A stretch of 64,000 nt of DNA, from positions 53,100-117,099 of the forward strand of contig NZ_LMQN01000002.1 in NCBI RefSeq assembly GCF_001425355.1, in the 5' to 3' direction. This document shows positions 27,891 to 36,214 of the stretch, in pieces (position 1 is the stretch's first letter; every line of letters begins with the position of its first letter). The notes beneath the pieces were generated by a model. It was not told where the DNA came from, did no database searches, and saw only the letters and a list, made by a program, of their open reading frames with translations. The stretch comes from Chryseobacterium sp. Leaf405. Its GTDB lineage: Bacteria > Bacteroidota > Bacteroidia > Flavobacteriales > Weeksellaceae. Made by a program: the position numbers and the translations under genes.

Positions 27891-29993
27891 ATGGAAAACG
27901 TGAAAACATTCAAATACGTAGATTATTTATGGGATGAAGAAAAAGCAGCATCTTTTGGTGATGACCAGGTTGCTTTATTTTTATACCGTTCAAACATATT
28001 AGGAGCAGACCTTAGAATTACCAATTATGGTGGAGGTAACACCAGTTGCAAAACCATAGAAAAAGATCCGCTAACCAATGAAGAAGTTGAGGTAATGTGG
28101 GTAAAAGGTTCAGGTGGCGACATCGGAACGCTGACAAGAAAAGGAATTGCCGGATTATATACTGAAAGACTAAGAAATCTCAAAAATGTTTACGGAGGTT
28201 TAGCAGACGAAGACAGAATGGTAGGCTTATTTGATCACTGTATTTTTGATTTGGAAAGCAAAGCACCTTCTATTGACACGCCGCTTCATGGTTTACTTCC
28301 ATTTAAACATATCGATCACCTTCACCCTGATGCTTTGATTGCAGTTGCTGCAGCTAAAGACAGCGAGGCAGTTACCAAAGAAATCTGGGGTGACACAATG
28401 GGATGGGTTCCTTGGCAGAGACCTGGTTTCGATTTAGGATTACAATTAGAAAAATGTTTAGCCGACAATCCTGGAATTAGAGGGATCGTTTTAGGCAGCC
28501 ACGGATTGTTCACTTGGGGAGATACTTCTTACGAATCATATATGAATAGTTTGGAAGTGATCGAAATGGCTTCTGAATTTATCGCTAAAAAAATTGAAGA
28601 GAACGGACAGGTTTTTGGCGGTCAAAAAGTAGAGTCTCTATCAGCTGACGAACGTAAAAACAAAGCCGCTCAAATCATGCCTTTGCTGAGAGGTTTGGCT
28701 TCTTCTGAAAACAGAATGGTGGGTCATTTCACAGACAGCGATGTAGTGTTAGAGTTCATCAATAGTAATGATTTGGAAAGATTGGCTCCAATGGGAACTT
28801 CTTGCCCGGATCACTTTTTAAGAACTAAAATTCAGCCATTAGTGTTGACTTTAGATAAAAATGAAGATTTAAGCGATTCTAAAGCTGTTTTGGAAAAACT
28901 TAATCCACTTTTCGAACAGTACAGACAAGAATACAAAGAATATTACGAAACTTGCAAACATCCAAACAGCCCGGCAATGCGTGACCCGAATCCGGTAATC
29001 ATCATTTACCCGGGAGTAGGAATGTTCAGTTTCTCAAAAGATAAGCAAACGACTCGTGTTGCAAATGAGTTTTACGTAAACGCAATTAATGTAATGCGTG
29101 GTGCAGAAGCTATTTCTGAATATACTTCATTACCAAGACAGGAAGCATTCGACATCGAATACTGGTTGTTGGAAGAAGCGAAACTTCAGAGAATGCCGAA
29201 AGAAAAACCATTATCAAGAAAAATTGCGATTGTAACTGGAGCAGGCGGTGGAATCGGTCAGGCAATTGCTGACAAAATGGTTCAGGAAGGTGCTGTCGTT
29301 GTTTTCACAGACTTGAATAAAGAAGCTGCGGAATCTGTTACAGCAAAATACAGCAAAGATCAGGCAATTGCAGTTCAGTGTGATGTTACAAGCGAAGAAG
29401 GCATTACAGAAGCTTTCAAGCAAACGATTTTAGCTTTCGGTGGTGTAGATATTTTGGTTCATTCTGCAGGTTTGGCAATTTCTAAATCGTTGGAAGATAC
29501 TACAACAAAGGACTGGGATTTACTTGAAAATGTTTTGGTAAAAGGTCAGTTTTTGATCGCTAAAAATGGCGTTGAAATCATGAAAAAGCAAAATTTGGGT
29601 GGTGACATCGTAAATATTGCAAGTAAAAACGGTTTGGTCGCAGGTCCGAATAACGTAGCTTACGGAACTGCAAAAGCAGCGCAACAACACATGACAAGAT
29701 TATTGGCAGCAGAATTGGCAGCGGATAAAATCCGTGTAAATGTTGTAAATCCTGACGGAGTTATCGTTGGAAGCAAAATTTGGGAAGGTTCTTGGGCAGA
29801 AGGTCGTGCAAAAGCAAACGGAATTACCGTTGAAGAATTGCCTGCATTTTACGCAAAAAGAAATCTTTTGAACGAAATTATTCTTCCGGAAGACATCGCC
29901 AACGGAGTTTTCGCTTGTGTAGCAATTTTGGATAAAAGTACAGGAAACATCATCAATGTAGACGGCGGAATGGCAAATGCTTTCCCTAGATAA
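27891..29993 (+). CDS. rhaEW: Bifunctional rhamnulose-1-phosphate aldolase / L-lactaldehyde dehydrogenase
   Basis: The 700-aa fusion has an N-terminal class II aldolase domain (about 1-420) with the HIDHLHPDA metal-binding block near 140 and GSHGLFTWG near 202. A C-terminal short-chain dehydrogenase follows (about 440-700), with the NAD-binding VTGAGGGIG near 447-455 and the YxxxK pair in YGTAKAAQQ near 590. RhaEW enzymes split rhamnulose-1-phosphate into DHAP and L-lactaldehyde, then oxidise the lactaldehyde to L-lactate in the same chain. The isomerase, kinase and lactate dehydrogenase downstream complete the route. YuxG-type aldolase/SDR annotation is the same family. Confidence 0.93.
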   Translation: MENVKTFKYVDYLWDEEKAASFGDDQVALFLYRSNILGADLRITNYGGGNTSCKTIEKDPLTNEEVEVMWVKGSGGDIGTLTRKGIAGLYTERLRNLKNVYGGLADEDRMVGLFDHCIFDLESKAPSIDTPLHGLLPFKHIDHLHPDALIAVAAAKDSEAVTKEIWGDTMGWVPWQRPGFDLGLQLEKCLADNPGIRGIVLGSHGLFTWGDTSYESYMNSLEVIEMASEFIAKKIEENGQVFGGQKVESLSADERKNKAAQIMPLLRGLASSENRMVGHFTDSDVVLEFINSNDLERLAPMGTSCPDHFLRTKIQPLVLTLDKNEDLSDSKAVLEKLNPLFEQYRQEYKEYYETCKHPNSPAMRDPNPVIIIYPGVGMFSFSKDKQTTRVANEFYVNAINVMRGAEAISEYTSLPRQEAFDIEYWLLEEAKLQRMPKEKPLSRKIAIVTGAGGGIGQAIADKMVQEGAVVVFTDLNKEAAESVTAKYSKDQAIAVQCDVTSEEGITEAFKQTILAFGGVDILVHSAGLAISKSLEDTTTKDWDLLENVLVKGQFLIAKNGVEIMKKQNLGGDIVNIASKNGLVAGPNNVAYGTAKAAQQHMTRLLAAELAADKIRVNVVNPDGVIVGSKIWEGSWAEGRAKANGITVEELPAFYAKRNLLNEIILPEDIANGVFACVAILDKSTGNIINVDGGMANAFPR

Positions 29994-30081
29994 AATTAAT
30001 GCTGAAAAAGAATTATTTAATTTGTTAAATTGAAGGCTTGCTTTCTGTGAGCTTTCAGTTTTAAAATTTTAAAAATAAATC

Positions 30082-31362
30082 ATGATTATAGGAAAAGATA
30101 TCATTGAACAAAACAATAAAAGTGAAGTTGAAAATTTTAATTCAGACTTTGCATATTTATCAGATAAACTGACAAAATCAGGAGCCAACGTTTCTGAAAT
30201 TGTTAACAAAATTGCTGACTTTCAGGTGGCAATTCCAAGTTGGGCTTTAGGAGCTGGAGGAACTCGTTTCGGAAGATTTTCGTACGGAGGTGAGCCATCT
30301 TCTTTAGAACAAAAATTAGATGATGTAGGATTAATTCATGCTTTAACGCATTCTGCAGGAGCAATTTCGCTTCATATTCCATGGGATATTCCGAGTGATG
30401 TGAAAGCGATTAAGGAAAAAGCAATGTCTCACGGATTGATTTTCGACGCAATGAATTCAAACACATTTCAAGATCAGCCGGGAGCAAAACAATCGTATAA
30501 ATTCGGTTCTTTGAACGCTGCGAATGAAGATGCAAGAGCGTACGCAGTAGAACACAACAAAGAAGTAATCAGAATCGGGAAGGAATTAGACTCAAAAAGT
30601 TTAACGGTTTGGTTGGCAGACGGAGCAAGTTTTCCTGGACAATTAAATTTCCAGACAGCTCTAGCAAAAACTGAACAAAGCTTAAAAGAAATATACTCAG
30701 ATCTACCGGAAGATTGGAAATTATTCATCGAATATAAACCGTACGAACCGAATTTCTATTCAACTACAATTCAGGATTGGGGAACGTCTTTCATGTTAGC
30801 TAATGCTTGTGGAGAAAGAGCGTATACTTTGGTGGATTTAGGTCACCATTTACCAAATTCAAATATCGAGCAAATCGTTGCAACCTTGATGTATAAAGGA
30901 AAGTTAGGAGGTTTCCACTTCAACGACAGCAAATATGGAGATGATGATTTAACGGTAGGTTCAATCAAACCTTATGCATTATTCTTGATCTTCAACGAAT
31001 TGGTATACGGAATGGAAAATAATCTAAATAATCCTTATCCGGCTTGGATGATCGATGCAAGTCACAACATAAAAGATCCTTTAGAAGACTTATTACAATC
31101 TTTAGAAGCGATTTTAATTGCTTATGCAACGGCTCTTTTGGTTGATCAAAAAGCATTGAAAGAAGCACAGCAAAATAATGATGTTGTTTTGGCGCAGGAT
31201 ATTTTGCAAAATGCGTACAGAACAGATGTTCGTCCGTTATTGAGAGCGGCGAGATTACAGACAGGTGCTGCTTTAGACCCGATTTCAACCTACAGAAACC
31301 TAAAAGTAAGAGAAAATTTAATCTCTGAAAGAGGGTTACATGTAAAAGCAACAGGATTATAA
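30082..31362 (+). CDS. rhaI: L-rhamnose isomerase, RhaI (Pseudomonas stutzeri) type
   Basis: The 426-aa TIM-barrel isomerase has blocks matching the RhaI family rather than E. coli RhaA: RFGRFSYGGEP, SLHIPWD, TVWLADGASFPGQ, FIEYKPYEP, DLGHH, FHFNDSKYGDDDLTVGSI and WMIDASHNIKDPLEDL. The Glu, Asp and His residues in these blocks bind the two catalytic metal ions. It converts L-rhamnose to L-rhamnulose in the cytoplasm. It lies 88 bp after rhaEW without its own obvious promoter, so probably in the same transcript. Confidence 0.94.
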   Translation: MIIGKDIIEQNNKSEVENFNSDFAYLSDKLTKSGANVSEIVNKIADFQVAIPSWALGAGGTRFGRFSYGGEPSSLEQKLDDVGLIHALTHSAGAISLHIPWDIPSDVKAIKEKAMSHGLIFDAMNSNTFQDQPGAKQSYKFGSLNAANEDARAYAVEHNKEVIRIGKELDSKSLTVWLADGASFPGQLNFQTALAKTEQSLKEIYSDLPEDWKLFIEYKPYEPNFYSTTIQDWGTSFMLANACGERAYTLVDLGHHLPNSNIEQIVATLMYKGKLGGFHFNDSKYGDDDLTVGSIKPYALFLIFNELVYGMENNLNNPYPAWMIDASHNIKDPLEDLLQSLEAILIAYATALLVDQKALKEAQQNNDVVLAQDILQNAYRTDVRPLLRAARLQTGAALDPISTYRNLKVRENLISERGLHVKATGL

Positions 31363-31441
31363 ACCTGTTTTAATTTGATAATTTGAACTTTCAGGTGCAA
31401 TCGAAAGTTTTTAATTATATTTTGTATCCTTATATTTTTAT

Positions 31442-31545
31442 CATTAAGGTTGAAGTGTTTAGATTGTCGGGATTTTAAGCTTGCTTGTTTAAGAAATGAG
31501 TGGATTCTTCTTAACGCATCCTACATATCTAAACACTCCTTAATG
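31442..31545. repeat. Long hairpin between rhaI and the kinase gene
   Basis: CATTAAGG + AGTGTTTAGAT on the left (31442-31464, interrupted by TTGA) is fully complementary to 31527-31545, giving a 19-bp stem with a 4-nt bulge and a loop of about 62 nt. It could attenuate or process the transcript, or be a small palindromic repeat. There is no T tract, so it is not a classic terminator. A GATGC-like word (minus strand, 31511-31524) lies in the loop without a box at the usual spacing. Confidence 0.65.
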
Positions 31546-31639
31546 GTGTTTGAAATTGTTTGAAAAGATTTAAACAGATTCTAATCACATTGAAAAAACT
31601 AATTTACCATTCAATAATAAAATTTAATTCATCGCAAGA

Positions 31640-33028
31640 ATGTCCAAAAAGAAGAAGGTAACCATTGTATTTGATATTGGAAAGACCAATAAAAAGTTCT
31701 TTTTATTTGATAAAAATTATAGAGAAGTCGTTCGTGAATATACAGAACTACCGCTCACAACAGATGAAGACGGCTATCCGACAGAAGACCTTGCTGCCTT
31801 ACAAAATTGGATCAAAGATAATTTCAATGCTATTCTTGATGACGAAAATTATGAAGTAAAAGCCATTAATTTCTCTACATACGGAGCGAGTTTTGTGCAT
31901 CTCGATCAGAAAGGAAATGTTCTGACGCCTTTGTACAATTACACCAAATCGATGGATGAGGAAATACTAGACTTATTCTACGAAAAACACGGAAGCAAAA
32001 TGAAAATTGCCCGTGAAACTGCATCTCCGCAAGCCGGAATGTTGAACTCAGGATTGCAATTATTTTGGTTAAAATACAAGCATCCTGAAGTATTCAAAAA
32101 GATCCGATACAGTCTTCATTTACCGCAGTACTTATCGTATTTATTTACAGGAATTTGTGTTTCTGAATTTACGTCAATCGGCTGTCATACCAACTTATGG
32201 GATTATGATAGAGCAGATTACCACGATTGGGTATATGAAGAGGAAATTGACGCTTTATTGCCTCCAATTGTACCAACTTCTGCGAGTATCAACACTTCTT
32301 ACAGAAACAAAAAAATTAAAATTGGTGTCGGAATTCACGACAGTTCTTCTGCGTTATTGCCTTATATTTTAAGCAAAAAAGAACCGTTTTTATTACTTTC
32401 AACAGGAACTTGGAGTATTTCTCTGAATCCTTTTAATGATGAAAGTCTTACAGATGAAGATATCGAAAATAATTGCCTGAATTACATGCGAATTGATGGC
32501 AAACGTGTAAAAGCATCCCGTTTTTTTATGGGTAATGAATACAAAATCCAGGTAGAAAAATTATGCGATTATTATGGAAAAGAGTATGGTTTCCATAGAG
32601 AAGTAAAGTTTGATCAGGATTTGTATCTGCGCTTAATGAAAAATAAAAATATCTATTTCCGTTTTGAAGGGATAATTTTGAAGCGAAAAATGATTACCGC
32701 AACAGATTTAAATTCATTTGCGACTTTCGAAGAAGCTTATCATCAATTGATGATTGAACTGATGGATTTACAGATTCATACCATTAAAAATGCTATTGGG
32801 AATTCAGATATTAAAAATATTTATATCGATGGCGGATTTACAGATAATGATGTATTTATGAAGCTGATGTCTCATCATTTTCAGCATTATAATGTAATGT
32901 CTACCCATTCGCCGTTGGGTTCTGCATTGGGTGCTTCAATGGTGATTTCAAATAAAGAAATCGATGAAACTTTTTTACAGCAGCATTATCAGATGAAAGT
33001 GCTTCAACCGTTAATTCTTAATTTATAA
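31640..33028 (+). CDS. FGGY-family carbohydrate kinase, probable L-rhamnulokinase
   Basis: The 462-aa two-domain kinase has an N-terminal phosphate loop FDIGKTNKKFFLF, the INFSTYGASFVHLD block, STGTWSISLNP as the second phosphate-binding segment, and IYIDGGFTDND for adenosine binding. FGGY kinases phosphorylate sugars such as rhamnulose, xylulose or glycerol. Its place between rhaI and the lactate dehydrogenase supports rhamnulose to rhamnulose-1-phosphate. It is distinct from E. coli RhaB and belongs to the type often found beside RhaEW. The stop is 3 bp from the next gene. Confidence 0.85.
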   Translation: MSKKKKVTIVFDIGKTNKKFFLFDKNYREVVREYTELPLTTDEDGYPTEDLAALQNWIKDNFNAILDDENYEVKAINFSTYGASFVHLDQKGNVLTPLYNYTKSMDEEILDLFYEKHGSKMKIARETASPQAGMLNSGLQLFWLKYKHPEVFKKIRYSLHLPQYLSYLFTGICVSEFTSIGCHTNLWDYDRADYHDWVYEEEIDALLPPIVPTSASINTSYRNKKIKIGVGIHDSSSALLPYILSKKEPFLLLSTGTWSISLNPFNDESLTDEDIENNCLNYMRIDGKRVKASRFFMGNEYKIQVEKLCDYYGKEYGFHREVKFDQDLYLRLMKNKNIYFRFEGIILKRKMITATDLNSFATFEEAYHQLMIELMDLQIHTIKNAIGNSDIKNIYIDGGFTDNDVFMKLMSHHFQHYNVMSTHSPLGSALGASMVISNKEIDETFLQQHYQMKVLQPLILNL

Positions 33029-33031
33029 AAT

Positions 33032-34183
33032 ATGGCATTTCCATTTGATACCCGCTATGCTTCTCTTGACTTATTAATCGAAAGAGCTCAAAAAAGAATG
33101 CCGCGTTTTGCTTTCGAATATTTGGATGGCGGTTGTAATGAAAACATCAACAGAGACCGAAATATCAGTGAATTAAGAGATGTCGTTCTTCGTCCGCGTT
33201 ATTTAAATAATAATTACAAAGAAGCGAATATGGAAACCGAATTGTTTGGTGTTACATATTCTGCCCCTTTCGGAATTTCCCCTGTTGGTTTGCAGGGTCT
33301 AATGTGGCCTAATGCTCCGGAAATTTTAGCGAAAGCATCTTTTAAACATAATATTCCATTTATTTTAAGTACAGTAACAACAAGCAGTATTGAAAGAATT
33401 GCTGAATTGACGGAAGGAAAAGCCTGGTATCAATTATATCATCCAAGAGAAGAATGGTTGCGTGACGATATTCTTGACCGTTGTGAAGCTTCTGGATATG
33501 ATGTACTTGTAGTTTTGGCAGACGTTCCTACCTTTGGTTACAGAGCCAAAGAAATCAGAAATGGTCTGGCAATGCCGCCTCAGTTGAATTTCAGAAATGT
33601 TTCCCAAGCGTTGGTAAAGCCTCAATGGTGTCTTGAAATGTTGAAACATGGTGTTCCGAGTTTTAAAACGATGGAAAAGTACATGGATAAAAACATGAAC
33701 GTAAAGCAATTGGGACAGTTCATGAATTCTACGTTTTCAGGAAGATTAAACCCAGATAGATTAAAAGCCATCCGTGACAAATGGAAAGGAAAATTGGTCA
33801 TTAAAGGAGTTGCTTCCGATGAAGATGCCGCTGAAGCTGTAAGATTAGGATATGACGGAATGATCATTTCAAATCACGGCGGAAGACAGTTGGACGCCGG
33901 AGAGTCTACGATTGCCGTTGTAAAAGAAATCAGCGAAAAGTACAAAGATCAGATCAAGGTAATGATGGACAGTGGTGTAAGAACCGGTCCTGATGTTGCC
34001 CGTGCGTTGAGTTGTGGTGCAGAATTTACCTTTATGGGACGAACTTTTATGTACGCAGTCGGTGCTTTAGGAGATAAAGGCGGTGATCATATTATCGAAA
34101 TGCTAAAAATGCAATTCAGACAGGTTATGGAGCAGGTTTGCTGTGAAAAACCGGAAGATTTACAAAATTTTAGAGTAAAATAA
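33032..34183 (+). CDS. lldD: FMN-dependent L-lactate dehydrogenase (alpha-hydroxy-acid oxidase family)
   Basis: The 383-aa FMN TIM barrel opens with the family FAFEYLDGGCNENINRDRN and has SNHGGRQLD near residue 279, whose His is the catalytic base and whose Arg binds the substrate carboxylate. VMMDSGVRTGPDVARAL near the end binds the FMN phosphate. Given the operon, the substrate should be L-lactate made by the lactaldehyde dehydrogenase half of RhaEW, giving pyruvate, with electrons passed to the respiratory chain. Other 2-hydroxy acids are possible in this family. It starts 3 bp after the kinase gene. Confidence 0.88.
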   Translation: MAFPFDTRYASLDLLIERAQKRMPRFAFEYLDGGCNENINRDRNISELRDVVLRPRYLNNNYKEANMETELFGVTYSAPFGISPVGLQGLMWPNAPEILAKASFKHNIPFILSTVTTSSIERIAELTEGKAWYQLYHPREEWLRDDILDRCEASGYDVLVVLADVPTFGYRAKEIRNGLAMPPQLNFRNVSQALVKPQWCLEMLKHGVPSFKTMEKYMDKNMNVKQLGQFMNSTFSGRLNPDRLKAIRDKWKGKLVIKGVASDEDAAEAVRLGYDGMIISNHGGRQLDAGESTIAVVKEISEKYKDQIKVMMDSGVRTGPDVARALSCGAEFTFMGRTFMYAVGALGDKGGDHIIEMLKMQFRQVMEQVCCEKPEDLQNFRVK

Positions 34184-34269
34184 AATATTATATCAATAGG
34201 AACGGGCTTTAGCCAGTTTTTGATTTAAAAAAATCTATTGGCTTTAAACTTATCATAAGTTTTGGTGTC

Positions 34270-34309
34270 AAATAAAAATTCGCAAAGCCAGCTTTGCGAA
34301 TTTTTATTT
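34270..34309. terminator. Bidirectional intrinsic terminator with a 19-bp perfect stem
   Basis: AAATAAAAATTCGCAAAGC (34270-34288) pairs perfectly with 34291-34309 across a 2-nt centre (an effective 4-nt loop). A/T tracts lie on both sides. It separates the rhamnose genes (+) from the convergent DUF4440 gene (-). Confidence 0.9.
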
Positions 34310-34324
34310 ATTATAAGTTGACAA

Positions 34325-34768
34325 TTATTTTTTCTTTTCAGCCTTCACTGCCTGTCTCGCCAATAGTTTCCAATCTTTTTTTATTTTAGACCAAACCAAC
34401 AAAATGTCTAAAGTTACATCGCCCGGAGTTTTGCCCATATCAGCGGTTGTTGCGTAAAAATGATGACGAACAATCGCTGTATTTCCAACAATTTGTACAT
34501 TTTGATTTGTGATATCAATCGTAACAAAATCAGATTTTTTACTGACCAATTTTTCAACAAATTCTGTTGCATCGTCTATATGACCGCCTGAATGTCCATA
34601 AGTCAGTTCAGGTAAGATCAAAGATTCTAATGAAGATTTATCACCGCTAATCATTGCTAATCGTAGCTTTTCTGCAGCAGCAGTAATAACATCTTTGTCA
34701 TTGATTTTTTGTCCTGAAATAGTGAGTACCATGAAGAAGCTCATGGCAAAAATTAATTTTTTAAGCAT
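34325..34768 (-). CDS. DUF4440 / NTF2-like secreted protein
   Basis: The 147-aa protein has a signal peptide (to about TISGQ) and an NTF2-like cone fold typical of DUF4440/SnoaL proteins: helix ITAAAEKLRLAMISGDKSSLESLI, then LTYGHSGGHIDDATEFVEKL, strands VQIVGNTAIVRHHF and LLVWSKIKKDWKLLARQAV. Such proteins bind small molecules or act as minor isomerases, and no reaction can be assigned here. It lies just downstream of the GntR regulator on the same strand. A sequence word shared with the rhaT promoter (34807-34820) sits about 40 bp upstream of its start, so it may belong to the rhamnose regulon. Confidence 0.8.
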   Translation of the reverse strand: MLKKLIFAMSFFMVLTISGQKINDKDVITAAAEKLRLAMISGDKSSLESLILPELTYGHSGGHIDDATEFVEKLVSKKSDFVTIDITNQNVQIVGNTAIVRHHFYATTADMGKTPGDVTLDILLVWSKIKKDWKLLARQAVKAEKKK

Positions 34769-34806
34769 AATATATTGTTAATTTTTAAAATTATTATTAG
34801 GAATGT

Positions 34807-34820
34807 AATCGATTGCGCAT
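34807..34820 (-). promoter_or_regulatory. 14-bp word shared with the rhaT operator
   Basis: On the minus strand this reads ATGCGCAATCGATT, identical to 21096-21109 in the rhaT promoter, and CAT follows at the same offset in both. It precedes the DUF4440 gene. A TAATTTTA box lies 28 bp after AATGC, 4 bp further than in the four main promoters. Confidence 0.5.
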
Positions 34821-34849
34821 TTATATAAAATTTTATATTAAATGAAAAA

Positions 34850-35893
34850 CTATAAAGAATCTCTTTGAATAAATTTAAAGACATTATTTACTTCTTCTTT
34901 TTTATTTTTCAGGATCATATATGCTGCAGATTCGCCCATTGCTTTAAAATCAGTAGTAATCACTGTAATTCCTAGCAATTCTTTTAACGGAGTTTCATTG
35001 TAGGAAATAATTCCGATGTCTTCACCTAATTTCATGTTATTCTGTCTTATTTGTTTTACCAGATTCACCAAATCACGCTCACGGATGGTAATAAAAATAT
35101 CCTTTTGTAATTCCATATCAGGATAAATTTCGTCAAGAATTTCATAATCAAGTTTAAAATCTTTACAAAACTTCTCAAAACCACGTACAATTCGAAAAGG
35201 GTATGGATGAATAGATTTATCAGGATATACCAAAATGATTTTTTCGTATTTCTTGATTTTTTCCAAACCTTCCTCTAATGCATTATAAATGTCATGTTCA
35301 AAATCCTGAAAAATGGAACCATATTCTCCTGAAATATTAGGTTTTGTATTATCTAAAAGCAACAACTTATTTTTTGGAATCTGTTCGATAATATTTAAAA
35401 CTTCCTGTGTAGAACTCGTATGTTTAGACTGTTCATCCCGAAAATGGGGCATAATAACATAATAGTCAAATCCACCCAGATTCTTTTTTAATGAATTAAT
35501 GAAAAGCGTTTCGTCACAGTGATAAATATACATTTCAACATTTCCTTTGGTTCCGATGGCATTGACGAAATAATTGTAAATCATCATTTTATACGTGCTC
35601 GGTTTGTTGATGAGAAAGAAAATATTGATAATATCATTTTTATTGATACGTGAAATATAGTATCCTTTACCTTTTACCGACTCAATAATCTGTCTTTTAC
35701 GAAGTTCTTTATAGGCTTTTTCTACGGTATCTCTCGACAGAAAACAGGATTCGCTGAGTTCATTAATAGAGGGTATTTTCTCTCCGATCTTAATTTCTCC
35801 GCCGTCAATTCCATTTAGGATAGAATCTACAATCTGTTTGTATTTGGGAACTCTGGAATGTTCATTGATATTTATTTCAAATGTTTCTGCCAT
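34850..35893 (-). CDS. GntR-type regulator with LacI/periplasmic-binding-like sugar domain
   Basis: The 347-aa regulator has an N-terminal GntR winged helix (about 10-80): KYKQIVDSILNGIDGGEI, GEKIPSINELSE, SRDTVEKAYKELRKRQII, KGKGYYIS. The remainder has the two-lobed periplasmic-binding-like fold (FDYYVIMPHF, KIILVYPDK, DIGIISYNETPLKELLGITVI) instead of FCD or UTRA. This layout is known from Bacteroidota sugar regulators such as FucR. By position between the rhamnose genes and a second pectin cluster, it is the best local candidate for controlling the locus in response to rhamnose or a derivative. The frame opens at a TTG (35905), but the ATG at 35893 is preferred. Confidence 0.87.
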   Translation of the reverse strand: MAETFEININEHSRVPKYKQIVDSILNGIDGGEIKIGEKIPSINELSESCFLSRDTVEKAYKELRKRQIIESVKGKGYYISRINKNDIINIFFLINKPSTYKMMIYNYFVNAIGTKGNVEMYIYHCDETLFINSLKKNLGGFDYYVIMPHFRDEQSKHTSSTQEVLNIIEQIPKNKLLLLDNTKPNISGEYGSIFQDFEHDIYNALEEGLEKIKKYEKIILVYPDKSIHPYPFRIVRGFEKFCKDFKLDYEILDEIYPDMELQKDIFITIRERDLVNLVKQIRQNNMKLGEDIGIISYNETPLKELLGITVITTDFKAMGESAAYMILKNKKEEVNNVFKFIQRDSL

Positions 35894-36160
35894 GGCTTTG
35901 TACAAGATGTTATTATTAGTCTGAAAAAACTAATTTCAAAATTTGCTTAACGGTCGCATACAAGATACGAAAATTTAGAATAAATGATTTTCATCATGTT
36001 TAAAATTTATATTGATTTTAAATTTATGATTTTTAATATGTTATAGGTTTTGGTTTGTTGTTGTTTGAATTATTAAAATCCCCAAATTATTAACTGAGAT
36101 TGAAATATCAGATTTATCGTGAAATCTTATGTTTAAATCGAACTTCAAATATTTCCAATA

Positions 36161-36190
36161 AAAAAGCCTGCTCCTTTCAGAACAGACTTC
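36161..36190 (-). terminator. Intrinsic terminator of the six-hairpin glycosidase gene
   Basis: On the minus strand AGTCTG pairs with CAGGCT (one G-U), followed by a run of T. It lies 25 bp past the stop at 36215. The remaining 270 bases up to the GntR gene hold the regulator's promoter region and no ORF. Confidence 0.7.
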
Positions 36191-36214
36191 AACTAAATAT
36201 GAATGTGAAATTTT

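Noticed and set aside
31511..31524. Minus-strand GTAGGATGCGTTAA as a fifth copy of the shared operator
   Set aside because: It is oriented away from the kinase gene and has no TAnnTTTN box at the 24-bp spacing; it lies in the loop of a hairpin. Kept out of the regulon call.
34204..34215. GGCTTTAGCC word also present near 16950
   Set aside because: Ten-base palindromic word only; too short to call a repeat family from two occurrences.
35951..35964. TATGC word upstream of the GntR gene as an autoregulatory operator
   Set aside because: Only a weak match to the motif and no -7 box at the expected distance.
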